A DNA stretch of 64,000 bases, taken from Bacteroides intestinalis DSM 17393. GTDB taxonomy: Bacteria > Bacteroidota > Bacteroidia > Bacteroidales > Bacteroidaceae. Numbering within the stretch: the stretch's first letter is position 1; every line of letters starts with the position of its first letter. The notes beneath the pieces were generated by a model. The model saw only the letters and a list, made by a program, of their open reading frames with translations. It was not told where the DNA came from and searched no databases. Of this stretch, positions 9,178-19,498 are shown piece after piece. Location of the stretch: NCBI RefSeq assembly GCF_000172175.1, contig NZ_ABJL02000007.1, positions 744,001-808,000 of the forward strand, given 5' to 3'. The position numbers were made by a program, and so were the translations under genes.

Positions 9178-12100
9178 TTATTGTTCTAAACTGGGCCATA
9201 TACTCTTTTTGAATGATATATTGCTGTTCTTCTCTTCTGATACACAGGCGCCTACCATAATATCTATGGCAGTTCCCAGATTACAATCGGTTATGGAAAT
9301 CAAGAGATCCATGTTGTTTGTAATTTGGAGGCGGATAGCTAAATCCTGATTCATGTTAGGATCAAAATTAGGCTGCTGCGTATATAAGACTGTTGTATAG
9401 TTGACAGCTTGATAGAGCGAATCGTTTTCGGTCTTCAAGCTTGGATTATCCTGTTGCATGGCTTTCCATACTATTTCCGGTTTTTTGTCATAAGTGCGTA
9501 CAATATGTATGGCTCCTCTTTGCGTATTGTTAATCTTGATCGTATTATCATACAAGATGTTCTGTTGGGGCTTTATGGTACTGTTTGGTCCCAAGATTTC
9601 TTCAAATACCCAGTCTCCGCCATTATTGTACATGACTCCGTAGCGTGCATATATCTTGTTTCTTACAAACGTTACACCTTCCATGCGTTGGTATTTGATG
9701 TTTGCATAATTAAGAGCTCCTTCAGCGACAACGGTCTTGCGCTGGTCTCCGGTTAAGGATATTACGTTATACTTCCTGCCCAATTGTTTACGCCATTTGG
9801 TATTAATGTTGCTTATGATTTTGTCTGCAAGCCCGGTCAGCTGACTGGCTCTTCCCGTGAACATAAGGACATCAATGGGCACCCTCTTTTCTTTTGTAAA
9901 ACCTAATGTGGAGAAGAATGCCTCAAGTAGCAGATGGTTGCAGGCAAAGTTGTATAGTTCTATCTCTTTGCCTTTCCTCCAATGACTGTATTCCAACAAT
10001 TCGGGATTGGCATATAGAGTGTTCGCCGATTGGGCAAACAGGGGTGTGGGCAGTTCAAACTTCATGTTCTCGTACTGAGATGGCATGGTTTTTATGGTAC
10101 GTATATAGTCTTTATACTTTTTCCGGTATAGCTCAATGCTTTCCATCTTATCTTCTTCTTTGATGTCCAGTGCCACTAACTGCTGCAGGAATTTTATCTG
10201 ATCATCGTTTAGTGCCGCATGGTTGTTTTCCAGATATTCATCTATGACGTCAAAGGCGAAAGCGTAGTCCAGTATATTCCCGGCATAATAGCAACCTATA
10301 TTTCCTATGATGTCTATTTCCGTAGCGGTAACCTTGCAATAGCTGATGTCGAGTGTGCCGGCTCCCATATCGTAAACAAGGATGTGTTCGCCTGCCCCTC
10401 TGAACAGAGACTCATGCTCTTTTAAACTTGCAGGCGGCAATAATGTATTCCTATTTGTGTAATAATAGCAAATAGCGGCTTCGCTTTCGCTTAGCACAAG
10501 TATGTTTTCGTCATCCCGCAGCCATTCGAATGTCTTTTTGGCTGTATCAATAACTTTTTTCGTGTCCGAAGGGCGATATGTATTAGGTACGGTTACCACC
10601 AGTTTGCTGATGGTACGGTTTTCTTGCTTCGTCAAAGGCAAAATATAATTCTTAAACAGGAATTGGTAGGCATTCTGAAAGATATAGTCTATTTTGATTA
10701 GGGGAGAACGGTTCAATAAAGGCTTTTCCAAGGCGCCTAATACTGTTTCCTTGCCCTGATCCTTAAACCGGATATGGAAATAGTTCTGATAGTTGATTAG
10801 CTTTTCACGGCCTACCATGATTTTCAGGCAGGGCAACAAATTGTTTGAGAGGTTGGCATCTTCCAGCATTGTTTTGGTCGGTGAGAGAAAGTAAGGGCTG
10901 TCCAATTCCCATTCTTCCTGTTGGGTATCATGCAGGAACAGGAGGTCGGATGACAATAAAGGGGAATTGACATTGCTCATCAAGTCTTTTTCCTCTGTGA
11001 ACAGTCCTTTCTCTTCTAGGAAACGCTTCTTCTCTGTGTTCAGTGCCAGTATACTGTCGCCATAATAGGCCACGATTGCAGACGTTCCATAGTCTAGGCA
11101 GAGCCAGTTGTCTCCGAAGTCGGGTTGCATCGGAATGGTGAAGACTAATGAAACTTCTTTGGCCTGGATGTCCGTTCCTTCTTGATACTTTAGATGAAGT
11201 TCGCATTTTACATTGAACTTCATGCCCAATTCCGGCGGAAACAGAGTACGGTCTATCTGTTCTATTAAATTGGAATTTAACTTTAAGAACAGTTCAATGC
11301 ATTCTTGTCCATTCAGCTGGTTCTGCTGGCGTAAGATGTCCGACCATGAGCAGTTCGTGGCATCTCCTAAAGAGAACACGTCAGATAAAGAACAGCCTTG
11401 CGCTATTTTCAGGAAATCACAATGCTTTATTTCTTCCTGCTTCTGGTTCATCAATGTTACACTGTATGTACATCCTTCGGGAAAGAAGGTGCAAGGCTCG
11501 ATGTCCGGAGCGTCGGAAGCTATATTCTTTAGTTTTAAGGATGCGAAAGAGATGGATTCATTTACGGCGGAAACCTCGTTGATGGTTGCCAGCCGTGACT
11601 TCGCCAACGTTATTTCGCGTTTCAATGCATCAAGTCGTTCTCCCGGTTTTAGTAGTAGCAGGTTTTCAATACCTCCTTTCCATTGCTGGCAGGTGACGTA
11701 TAGCGCGGGACGCGAATTGTCCGCCTTAACTTGAAATGAGAAGTTACGTGTTTCGGTTCTGGGCGGTATGTCTAACTGATTATAGGAATATTCATACTTT
11801 ATCTGGATTTCATAAGAATCTTTGTCTACCGGATTGGGAGTTAATACCTGGTCTTCCAGGTTCAATGAGAGTGTTACTCTCACCTTGTCGTTCTTTAGCC
11901 CATCCACTTCCAGTTTTTGGCTTTCCAGGTTATAGTGCTGTGTTATGATACCATCACATTGTAAGGAGGTGAATGTCAGTTTGTCCAATGCCAGTTCAGC
12001 TCCGTTTCTTTTTAGAGAGCACAGACAGGCTGTTATTTTAATAGTGCCGTCATATTCCAGATTGGTTGGATAAGAGAAATATAAGTACCCGATGTCTTTG

Positions 12101-12600
12101 ATGCTATGGGCATGTACGACATCCAGAGATTTGGACTCTACGTGAGGAGACTTTATCGGCTCCGGGGTACAATAAATGATGGCAGTGTATTCCTTTACTA
12201 TCTGCTTACGGCCCTCAAGATTAATTTTGATGTCAAAATCAACAGAGACTTTGAGCTTTCCGGCTTCTAATATGTCTGATATAGCTTCCGGATCAAGTGC
12301 GACATGGAAAGTAATGTTTGCCTTATCAATGCCTATGGAATACCTTTGTAGGGTAACCTTTAAGAGTGTAGCCCCTTGTCTGATTGCCAGTGAATCGGAT
12401 GCTACTTCTCCGAGAGCTATGGTGGGGGCTGATAATTGTCTTTGGGGTTTAAATATACTCCACACTTTCTTGCTGCTGATTTCTTCGGGTTCTAGGGCTA
12501 TTTCTTCTTCGATGAGACGGCCCAGGCCTTTCTGTCCGCAGCTGTGCAGAGAAAAAGGAGATGTCTGAGTATTCAGTTCTAACAAAGTTCTATTAGGCAT
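9178..12600 (-). CDS. Large actin/Hsp70-fold ATPase with beta-rich N-terminal half
   Basis: 1140 aa, predicted cytoplasmic. The ATPase domain starts near residue 498: phosphate-1 WLCLDYGTSAIVAYYG, phosphate-2 ILVYDMGAGTLDISY near 737, adenosine-type VLMFTGRASQL near 910. The first 490 residues look like repeated beta-sandwich segments and match no family I recognise. It is a clear paralogue of the product at 16325-19498: the LDYGTSAI, VYDMGAGTLD and FTGR/FSGR blocks, the sequence before the C-terminus (KTVV.EGA..YA) and the last line (KKS.WP) all correspond. Start at the ATG 5 bp after the 345-aa gene stop. Motifs predict ATP binding; polymerisation is unknown. Confidence 0.85.
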   Translation of the reverse strand: MPNRTLLELNTQTSPFSLHSCGQKGLGRLIEEEIALEPEEISSKKVWSIFKPQRQLSAPTIALGEVASDSLAIRQGATLLKVTLQRYSIGIDKANITFHVALDPEAISDILEAGKLKVSVDFDIKINLEGRKQIVKEYTAIIYCTPEPIKSPHVESKSLDVVHAHSIKDIGYLYFSYPTNLEYDGTIKITACLCSLKRNGAELALDKLTFTSLQCDGIITQHYNLESQKLEVDGLKNDKVRVTLSLNLEDQVLTPNPVDKDSYEIQIKYEYSYNQLDIPPRTETRNFSFQVKADNSRPALYVTCQQWKGGIENLLLLKPGERLDALKREITLAKSRLATINEVSAVNESISFASLKLKNIASDAPDIEPCTFFPEGCTYSVTLMNQKQEEIKHCDFLKIAQGCSLSDVFSLGDATNCSWSDILRQQNQLNGQECIELFLKLNSNLIEQIDRTLFPPELGMKFNVKCELHLKYQEGTDIQAKEVSLVFTIPMQPDFGDNWLCLDYGTSAIVAYYGDSILALNTEKKRFLEEKGLFTEEKDLMSNVNSPLLSSDLLFLHDTQQEEWELDSPYFLSPTKTMLEDANLSNNLLPCLKIMVGREKLINYQNYFHIRFKDQGKETVLGALEKPLLNRSPLIKIDYIFQNAYQFLFKNYILPLTKQENRTISKLVVTVPNTYRPSDTKKVIDTAKKTFEWLRDDENILVLSESEAAICYYYTNRNTLLPPASLKEHESLFRGAGEHILVYDMGAGTLDISYCKVTATEIDIIGNIGCYYAGNILDYAFAFDVIDEYLENNHAALNDDQIKFLQQLVALDIKEEDKMESIELYRKKYKDYIRTIKTMPSQYENMKFELPTPLFAQSANTLYANPELLEYSHWRKGKEIELYNFACNHLLLEAFFSTLGFTKEKRVPIDVLMFTGRASQLTGLADKIISNINTKWRKQLGRKYNVISLTGDQRKTVVAEGALNYANIKYQRMEGVTFVRNKIYARYGVMYNNGGDWVFEEILGPNSTIKPQQNILYDNTIKINNTQRGAIHIVRTYDKKPEIVWKAMQQDNPSLKTENDSLYQAVNYTTVLYTQQPNFDPNMNQDLAIRLQITNNMDLLISITDCNLGTAIDIMVGACVSEEKNSNISFKKSIWPSLEQ

Positions 12601-12605
12601 AATCT

Positions 12606-13643
12606 TTAAAGTGCTTGGTGAATAATAATACTTTTACTGCGCTCATTGTCCGGTGTTATATCGTCCGAATGGATGGAAAGAGTTCCTCCGTGCCTTGTAT
12701 CTAAGGCAAACTTTATTTTTATCATTTCCGTTTTCTTCTGGATATACCAGATTCCAGCTCCTTCCAATATATTCTTTCCTTCAATTTCTATCTGGAAATA
12801 GGTGGATAATTTTAAGAAATCCTTTGCAGCCTGTTGGGGCATTTCTACGGTGAACATGAACTCCTGGGCTAAAGAAAAAGAAGGTATCTGATGCAGCAGT
12901 TGCCTGGATACCCATATTCCATTTTCGTCTTTACAAGGGCCATAAATGTTTATTTGACTTTTGAAGCGGCTGCATCCATCTATCGTATCGTGCATGCCGA
13001 CGCGTTCGATGAATGCTTCTATCGGGTTTTCTATACCATTGCTTTGGTTGTTTATGGCTTGTTCTATGTATTCTTTAGAATATTTTATTTCGTTCTGTAA
13101 TGTAAGAAGCTCTTGAAGATATTTCTTTAAAATCGCATGGTCAAACAGAACTATTGATTCTTTGCCTTCGATGAAAGCCCATAAAGTACGCCAATATTCA
13201 AAATGGAGCACTTTCTCGAATACTTTCTTCTCACGTTCGGATGCTGGTACCGGCAGTCTTTTCCGGATGTGCGATATAATGGACTGATGGATGTTCTGCA
13301 CCCATATATCATCCCCTGCATTAGTACTGTTTTTTTTGTACTCCGAATAAACCAGCTCGGGCGTGAACAGGCTGCACAAGTAATTCTTGATTCTATCCTT
13401 ATTGGCTTCGGGTTCTTGTGTGGAGAAAAGCAGAGTTAGTGCTCTGATTTTCCGGAGAGGGGTATTGTACGTCTCGCAGAATAGAATCATTTGCTGTACT
13501 ATTCGTGTGATGTTGTCTTCTTGCCTGTAAAACAGACAGGGAGACAACATTGGTGGGACATGCATTACGTGCATATCTCCCGAAGCGGTTTTCATGGCGA
13601 TTCGCACATTATTATAATCTCTTATGTCTAAACTTAGAAACAT
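12606..13643 (-). CDS. Hypothetical protein of the actin-like/SEDS-PBP operon
   Basis: 345 aa, no signal peptide, no TM segment. I recognise no family. The first 20 residues (LSLDIRDYNNVRIAM) resemble the first beta hairpin of an actin-like fold, but no phosphate-2 or adenosine motif follows, so this may be chance or a degenerate domain. The middle is helical and charged. The last 120 residues look beta-rich. The gene sits 5 bp from both neighbours (the 887-aa coiled-coil gene upstream, the 1140-aa ATPase downstream), so it is almost certainly part of the same translation unit and probably a dedicated partner of one of them. Confidence 0.8.
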   Translation of the reverse strand: MFLSLDIRDYNNVRIAMKTASGDMHVMHVPPMLSPCLFYRQEDNITRIVQQMILFCETYNTPLRKIRALTLLFSTQEPEANKDRIKNYLCSLFTPELVYSEYKKNSTNAGDDIWVQNIHQSIISHIRKRLPVPASEREKKVFEKVLHFEYWRTLWAFIEGKESIVLFDHAILKKYLQELLTLQNEIKYSKEYIEQAINNQSNGIENPIEAFIERVGMHDTIDGCSRFKSQINIYGPCKDENGIWVSRQLLHQIPSFSLAQEFMFTVEMPQQAAKDFLKLSTYFQIEIEGKNILEGAGIWYIQKKTEMIKIKFALDTRHGGTLSIHSDDITPDNERSKSIIIHQAL

Positions 13644-13648
13644 ACGCT

Positions 13649-16312
13649 TTAATTCTTTTCATGTACAACGATTGGAGTAGCTATCCATTGACCGTTCTGG
13701 ATGATGCCGATGGAATAAATGTCTATAATCAGGTCTCCGCCGGCTTTCATCAGTGACCGGTAATTGGGTATAAATCCGTTGATGGTCAGTCTGTCGCTTT
13801 CATGATATTTTGTAGCATCATACAGCTCCTTATATAATGTCGGTGTCACTAACTGTATGCCGAATTCGGCCAACAGATTTCTCGCTAACATATTCGCGTG
13901 AACAATCTTTTCGGTTTCAACCCCACGTGTTTCAAACCACTCTTTTATGCCGTCAGTCTGCATGTAGGCATCCAATATACTCAGGCGGTTCACCCATCCC
14001 AGTGAATTCTGCGCCATCTTGCATAATGCAAATGAAAGGATTTTGAATATCTCTTGCAAACTGATGTCTTGCCATAATTGGGTTCCCAAGACGTTCAATA
14101 CGTTGGTTTCAGAGGTTTCTTCAATATTATTTTTTAGCTCATCGTTGGTTTCATTGATGAAACTGACAATGACTGCTTCTTTAGCGGTAGCTTTTACTTC
14201 TTCCAGTATTTCTGATATGTCTTCCAGTATTTTCTGGTATCTTGCACGATAAATCTCCGTATGCTCATTTTTTATACGTTCGTCCATCTCAAGCATCTTC
14301 TCGACTTCCGGAATTAAGCCTTTCAGTTGCTCCTGCGGTGTAGCGACATGTTGTAAATTTTGTGTCCTTTCTTTCGGAAATGCCTTTATGAGGCTGCCAA
14401 CAGACGTTTCGATGCTTTCTTTATAATCTTTAGCCTTTTCTTTTTGCTCACGGGCTTTCTCGATTGCAGTATCAAGTTGGCGAGGCAGTTTGTCTTTTTG
14501 GTATGCCCACTCGGATTCCGTGTATAAGTCTTCTACTTTTCCGGCAATCTCTGACATCTGTTTTTTGATTGCTTCAATTGTTTCGGCTACTGTAGGATAG
14601 GGGGTATTTATGATTTCCAGTTTCCCTAAATCATTTAATTTACTTTGTTCTATCCTTGTATCAAGTTCCTTTTCCAAAGAGTTTGTGTTCAGAGCGCCTT
14701 TTTCCAGGTCGAATTTGTTCTTGACAATACTTAGCAGCTCTTGGCATTCTTGTTTTTCTTCTTTTACCTTTTGAGCAGCAGGCACGATGCGTTGGATGCA
14801 CTCGGTCAAGGTCTTTGCGCCTTTCAGTACTTCGTCATTGTCGGTCAACTCCTTCAATAATGCAACCAGTTCATCGTAGTATTGGTTGAAACTCTCTTTG
14901 TCTGTTACTTGTATGTCTTTTCTGAGTTTCTTCTGGATGTGTGAAATCAAGTCTTGAGTAGCTTTCTTTTCTTCTTGACCTTTTTTCATAAAGGCTACAG
15001 CTTCTTTTATGTTTTCGCCTTTGATACCGGTTTTCTTCAAACTTGTCAGTATTTCTTTTTCGGCGATTTCTTTTTGCTTTTCACATGCTGCAGTTGCATC
15101 TTTGGTAGCCTTTTCTTGCTTCTCACATTTGTCTTTCCAAGTCTTTACGTCTACGGTAAGTCTAGCTTTTTCTCCTTTTAAGCTCGTAATGTCTTTTTTG
15201 TATTGACTCTCTTTTTGGTTCTGTTTTATTTCCGCTTTCTCGTATTCGCGGATGTCTCCTTGTAATTCATTACACTTTTCAGTGGCGTCAAGTAGCTCTT
15301 TCTCAAGTGCCTCCTTTGCATGAAGAAGTGCTTCTTTCTCTTGTTGGAGTTTAATGCTGGTTTGAGTCAGTCTTTCTATCTCTTTCTGAGCCATTTGTTT
15401 ATCTTCTGATGGAGGCAGTTTGTCCTTTGAAATCTGTTTGCTTAAGTTGGCAATGGCAATAATAAGCACTATGACTATGATAATCAAGACGACTATGATA
15501 ATCAAAGCACTCAATTCCAAAACTGTAAAATGATCGAATGCGAAGGATTGTTTGTTGATTGGCAGATTTTTTATCGGCAGTTTCACAATCTTGTATTCTT
15601 CTCTGTCATAGTTCGTCCCATCCGTACAGGTAAGATATGAAACTTTAATATTCACTTCTTCTATTCCCTTCTCTTTTACTGCATTTTCAAACTTCTCTTT
15701 GTCTGCTAAAGCAATCTTGATGGAATAGCTATTCCGTATGAATGGTACGGAATCTGTGTCTGCATTTATCCCGATTTCGCGAAGGGCTTCATTGTCTATT
15801 TTGAAATTTTTAATCATACCTGCCTTCATACGTAGTTTGAATTCTATTCCTGTAGAATAGATGCCATTGTAATCCAGACTGTCGGAGCACTCTGACAGTT
15901 CAACTTCTGCTTGTGGATTTTTAATGAAATAGACACTTGTATTATCCAATATGATTTGCGTATAAGAGGCATTGGTCATATCTAAGATGACAGGAATATT
16001 GTTATTTATTGCTACACTATCCCTTGATGAACCTGGAAATGTTGCAAATTCATTCTGCAGTTTAACCGCTAATGCAGCTTTCGGAGCTTTGCCATTGACA
16101 ACTTTCAGCGTGCATACCGGACAAAGTTCATCACTTAAGTAAATAAAAGTGTCCTTTTGTAGGCTCCATCCTTCAGGGATATTTTTTGCCTTAACACCTT
16201 TCTCGGAATAATGTATTTCAAACTTAACTGGTGTTTCCTGGGGAACAACGTTAGCACAATAGAGGCTTACGCTATAAAATAAAGCAGTAATGATTGATAT
16301 GAGATTTTTCAT
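13649..16312 (-). CDS. Envelope-spanning protein: signal peptide, periplasmic domain, TM, cytoplasmic coiled coil
   Basis: 887 aa. Residues 1-20 form a signal peptide ending near YCA. Residues 21-260 are a periplasmic beta-rich region. A strong TM helix of isoleucine/valine lies at about 263-288. Residues 290-480 are rich in K/E heptads typical of a long coiled coil. Residues 480-730 are helical, and 730-887 look globular (the segment ending GDLIIDIYSIGIIQNG). This topology puts a periplasmic sensor or anchor on one side and a rod on the cytoplasmic side, where the actin-like ATPases are. By analogy it could play the bridging part that MreC/RodZ-type proteins play between cytoskeleton and cell-wall enzymes. 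That is inference from topology and operon context; no sequence family recognised. Confidence 0.82.
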   Translation of the reverse strand: MKNLISIITALFYSVSLYCANVVPQETPVKFEIHYSEKGVKAKNIPEGWSLQKDTFIYLSDELCPVCTLKVVNGKAPKAALAVKLQNEFATFPGSSRDSVAINNNIPVILDMTNASYTQIILDNTSVYFIKNPQAEVELSECSDSLDYNGIYSTGIEFKLRMKAGMIKNFKIDNEALREIGINADTDSVPFIRNSYSIKIALADKEKFENAVKEKGIEEVNIKVSYLTCTDGTNYDREEYKIVKLPIKNLPINKQSFAFDHFTVLELSALIIIVVLIIIVIVLIIAIANLSKQISKDKLPPSEDKQMAQKEIERLTQTSIKLQQEKEALLHAKEALEKELLDATEKCNELQGDIREYEKAEIKQNQKESQYKKDITSLKGEKARLTVDVKTWKDKCEKQEKATKDATAACEKQKEIAEKEILTSLKKTGIKGENIKEAVAFMKKGQEEKKATQDLISHIQKKLRKDIQVTDKESFNQYYDELVALLKELTDNDEVLKGAKTLTECIQRIVPAAQKVKEEKQECQELLSIVKNKFDLEKGALNTNSLEKELDTRIEQSKLNDLGKLEIINTPYPTVAETIEAIKKQMSEIAGKVEDLYTESEWAYQKDKLPRQLDTAIEKAREQKEKAKDYKESIETSVGSLIKAFPKERTQNLQHVATPQEQLKGLIPEVEKMLEMDERIKNEHTEIYRARYQKILEDISEILEEVKATAKEAVIVSFINETNDELKNNIEETSETNVLNVLGTQLWQDISLQEIFKILSFALCKMAQNSLGWVNRLSILDAYMQTDGIKEWFETRGVETEKIVHANMLARNLLAEFGIQLVTPTLYKELYDATKYHESDRLTINGFIPNYRSLMKAGGDLIIDIYSIGIIQNGQWIATPIVVHEKN

Positions 16313-16324
16313 CGTTATTCTGTT

Positions 16325-19300
16325 TTAAAAGGTTTCTTTCTGATTAATGTTGAAAACAACCGGCCATACGCTCTTCTTGTAAGCGGAGTTGTCCAGACTG
16401 TCAATGGTGGCAGGTACTTCGGGCAATATATATTGGTTGATGGCGAACTTCACATTGTTATCTTTGGTTATGGACACAGAGATGGTCATATCATGTTTGT
16501 TGTCGAACACGTCTAACCCCACGGATTGCATGATGGACAGATATTCTGATTTGTTCCTCCATTCCCTTTCGGTCATCTGCTGTGACATATATGTCTGCAC
16601 AAAGTGGATTCTGTCGGTGCTGCCCAAGTTTATATGTTCTTTTTCGCCTTCGAAGATAATGTTGTCTTGGGAGGCATCTGCTATTCGTTGGGTGCCTCGC
16701 TTCAGAATCTCTTCATACTTCCAAAGTCCCTCTGCATAATATAAAATACCATAAGATGCAAACAGTTTGTCCTCTGCGTTGAACTGTATGATGGAGTCTT
16801 TGCGGCTGAATATGGAGGCATAGACCATTGCTCCCTCCACCACTACGGTTTTTAGCTTGTCTTCTTTGACAGGGGCTTCCTTCGAGGAAACCTTGGAGGT
16901 TGGGGCAGCGTTGGAGCTTTGTACAGATTCGGCCACCCTGTTGCCTGCCGATTCGGCTTGCCGGGTATTGCCGGGCTGCTTGACTTCGTTTTTGTTAAAG
17001 CCTCCCAACAAACTGTTCTCTGCCTTTTGCGGAGTATTGGGATATGAGCTTAAGATAGAAGAGGACTTGCTTCTGTTATTGCCTTCGGCTGTATATATAA
17101 TGTCGCTATAGTCAGTAGTGTCGTCTTCCTGGTCGGGACCTAATTGAACGATGTTGCAGTTGCTTACTCCCCATTTCTCCAAAGCTTCCTGGAAGCTGTC
17201 GCGGATTTCCTTCAAACGTGAACTACGTCCGGAAAAGATTACGGTATCAACCTTGGGGTGCTGGCTGGCATCGTAGCCAAGTCCTTCAAAGAAAATGTCC
17301 AATAGTTCAGAGGTGACTTCCTTCTTGAATTGTTTGTATAACCTATTATTGCGTACATCATTAATATCTACTTTCACATTGGTCGTTGTACGTGTGTTTC
17401 CTATCTTGACATTGTCGGCATACTCCGGCTGGTTCAGTTTTACTTTTACTACGTTTTTGATATAATTCTTATAGTAGTTTGTCAGGTCGCGTTCAGCACC
17501 TAAGACACTTTGGTCTAACTTTACGCAATTCCGCAGAGTATCACTGTTTTTTTCATTCTTGGATACTACTTCTGCCAAGATGTAGTCCAAGTAGTTACCG
17601 GCTTTATTGATTCCTATCTTTCCGAGGATTTTTACCGTCGTGTGCGGCGTAGCTCCATTTTCCTGCTTCTTGTGGAAATAGGTAAGGTCCAGCGTACCCG
17701 CTCCCATGTCATATACCAGTACAAGTTCTTCTTTCTTCAACTGTTCCTTTTGCCGGGCATTCATCTGGTGGTTCAGTGCATGCCAGTTGTGCAGATAGTA
17801 GCAGGCAACTGCGTCCGACTCGCTGACAAAGCGGATGTATTCCTCATAGATGTCAGGAAAGTTGTCTTTTACTATAGAGTTTAAGATGCTCTTATGCTTG
17901 GGAGTATACGTATTGGGAATTGTGAGTACAATTTTGTTTATAGCCTCTTTGGGCATGGCAGGCTTAATGAAGTAATTGAATAATATACGGTAAACTTCGG
18001 AAAACAACCTGTCAATCTTGCCTAACTCAGAGCAAGACTTTATTTTCACCTCATCTCTATCTTCATCCTCTTCAAATATGGCTACAGCCGTCTGCTGCCC
18101 TTGTGCATTGAGATATTTGTAGTCTTTGTAAGAATAGAGATTGGGCAGTTCGGAATAGCCCACCAGAGATTTCAGACATGGGAGCAACTGGGTATAGTTA
18201 CGTATCTGTAATTTTGATGTGGGCGACAGGCATATTGCCAATTTACTATATGGTTTGGTGGTATCTGTTGCACCGAAGGAACCACCTTGCTGCAATATGA
18301 TGTCCGACGAGATGAAAGGCAGCCCGTTTTCAAGGATGTCCTGCGAATAAGAAGAATCATTGTACCCGCCCCCTTCGAATACTCTTCTTTTTTGCTTGTT
18401 CAGGTTTAGGATGTTTGTTCCATAACAGGCGGCAATTGCCGATGTACCATAGTCTATGCACAACCATTTGTCTTGCGGGCGTATGTTGATGGTATGGATG
18501 AATCTGTATACGATTTCCTGCGTTGTATTCCGGTTGTCAGGGTTGCCATCCGGGTCTTCGTAGTACGAAATGCGCACATTGATGTCCACTGTGAAGCTGC
18601 GTTTGGTTTTATCTCTTGTCTCAATCCGGCCAATCCGTTCCGGATGAAATCGCATCTCGTAGTCAACATAGGAGTTGGGAGCATTGTACAGATTCAGCAC
18701 GGATGACGATGTGTCTCCGTTGCTGTTTCTTATGGTGAAACAGTTCTCTGTTTCATAACCGTCCCGCATCTCAATCTTCGGGCAATTTTCATGCAAGATT
18801 ACCCTTGTCTCAAAACTGCTGATGACTATTTTGGCATCTTGACCGTTGACGTTGGAAATGGCATTGTTCTGTAGGCGCAGGATAGAGACGGGTGCCGCAT
18901 TCAATCCCGGTTGGTAATTGATGGGACGCAACGAAATGTCATATTCGGACACCAGGGGAAGTGGCGAGAATGCATCTGTGGTTCCATCACGGAAAAAGCA
19001 TCTTAATTCAGAATGGACTTTATCTTTGATGATGAAAAACTCCTTGTCTATTGTGGCAGTGTTTTTCTCTTCCTCCAATTTCAGATAGGAAGGCACATAG
19101 TGAAATGTGGCTTTTATGCGAAATGTGGCTTTTTCTGCGGCAGGATTACCCAGACGGTTGGTGTCCAGGAACAAGCCGTATTGAAACTCTCTTCCCGATT
19201 CCAATCCCTGAATATCAGTATCCTGGACATAGTCATTGGTACTTTGCCGGCATAGATAGACATCTTGGGTAGCTCCTTCTTCTCCTTCCAAGTAGATGCT

Positions 19301-19498
19301 CAAGATGCCGTGCAGTCCGGGTGTCGCCTTAAAGGCATTGGGATTCGATACGGTGATATGCCCGATAGCTACAAAGCCATTTAGCGAAGGACGGTAGTTG
19401 TACCCATCCTCAAATTCCTTGTTGAGTTGTATCTCCACTTCCGGTTTCTTGTAGTGGTTTCTGAAGGCGACATTGAAGATATAGTCTTTGTGCAGCAC
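16325..19498 (-). CDS. Actin/Hsp70-fold ATPase, main part of a gene split by a frameshift
   Basis: 1057 aa from a GTG at 19498, which has AAGGAG six bases upstream. ATPase motifs: WLCIDYGTSAIAACYG near 343, LVLVYDMGAGTLDLTYF near 591, VIFSGRSSRL near 749. A roughly 100-residue Ser/Asn/Lys-rich linker (about 800-895) is inserted before KTVVVEGAMVYAS and is missing from the 1140-aa paralogue. In the paralogue about 497 residues precede the first ATPase motif; here only 343 do. The missing ~145 residues are encoded by the overlapping upstream frame 19410-19943. The frames meet at an A8 run at about 19515-19522. So this is either the downstream part of a broken or slippage-expressed gene or a re-initiated separate protein. 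Confidence 0.8.
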   Translation of the reverse strand: MLHKDYIFNVAFRNHYKKPEVEIQLNKEFEDGYNYRPSLNGFVAIGHITVSNPNAFKATPGLHGILSIYLEGEEGATQDVYLCRQSTNDYVQDTDIQGLESGREFQYGLFLDTNRLGNPAAEKATFRIKATFHYVPSYLKLEEEKNTATIDKEFFIIKDKVHSELRCFFRDGTTDAFSPLPLVSEYDISLRPINYQPGLNAAPVSILRLQNNAISNVNGQDAKIVISSFETRVILHENCPKIEMRDGYETENCFTIRNSNGDTSSSVLNLYNAPNSYVDYEMRFHPERIGRIETRDKTKRSFTVDINVRISYYEDPDGNPDNRNTTQEIVYRFIHTINIRPQDKWLCIDYGTSAIAACYGTNILNLNKQKRRVFEGGGYNDSSYSQDILENGLPFISSDIILQQGGSFGATDTTKPYSKLAICLSPTSKLQIRNYTQLLPCLKSLVGYSELPNLYSYKDYKYLNAQGQQTAVAIFEEDEDRDEVKIKSCSELGKIDRLFSEVYRILFNYFIKPAMPKEAINKIVLTIPNTYTPKHKSILNSIVKDNFPDIYEEYIRFVSESDAVACYYLHNWHALNHQMNARQKEQLKKEELVLVYDMGAGTLDLTYFHKKQENGATPHTTVKILGKIGINKAGNYLDYILAEVVSKNEKNSDTLRNCVKLDQSVLGAERDLTNYYKNYIKNVVKVKLNQPEYADNVKIGNTRTTTNVKVDINDVRNNRLYKQFKKEVTSELLDIFFEGLGYDASQHPKVDTVIFSGRSSRLKEIRDSFQEALEKWGVSNCNIVQLGPDQEDDTTDYSDIIYTAEGNNRSKSSSILSSYPNTPQKAENSLLGGFNKNEVKQPGNTRQAESAGNRVAESVQSSNAAPTSKVSSKEAPVKEDKLKTVVVEGAMVYASIFSRKDSIIQFNAEDKLFASYGILYYAEGLWKYEEILKRGTQRIADASQDNIIFEGEKEHINLGSTDRIHFVQTYMSQQMTEREWRNKSEYLSIMQSVGLDVFDNKHDMTISVSITKDNNVKFAINQYILPEVPATIDSLDNSAYKKSVWPVVFNINQKETF

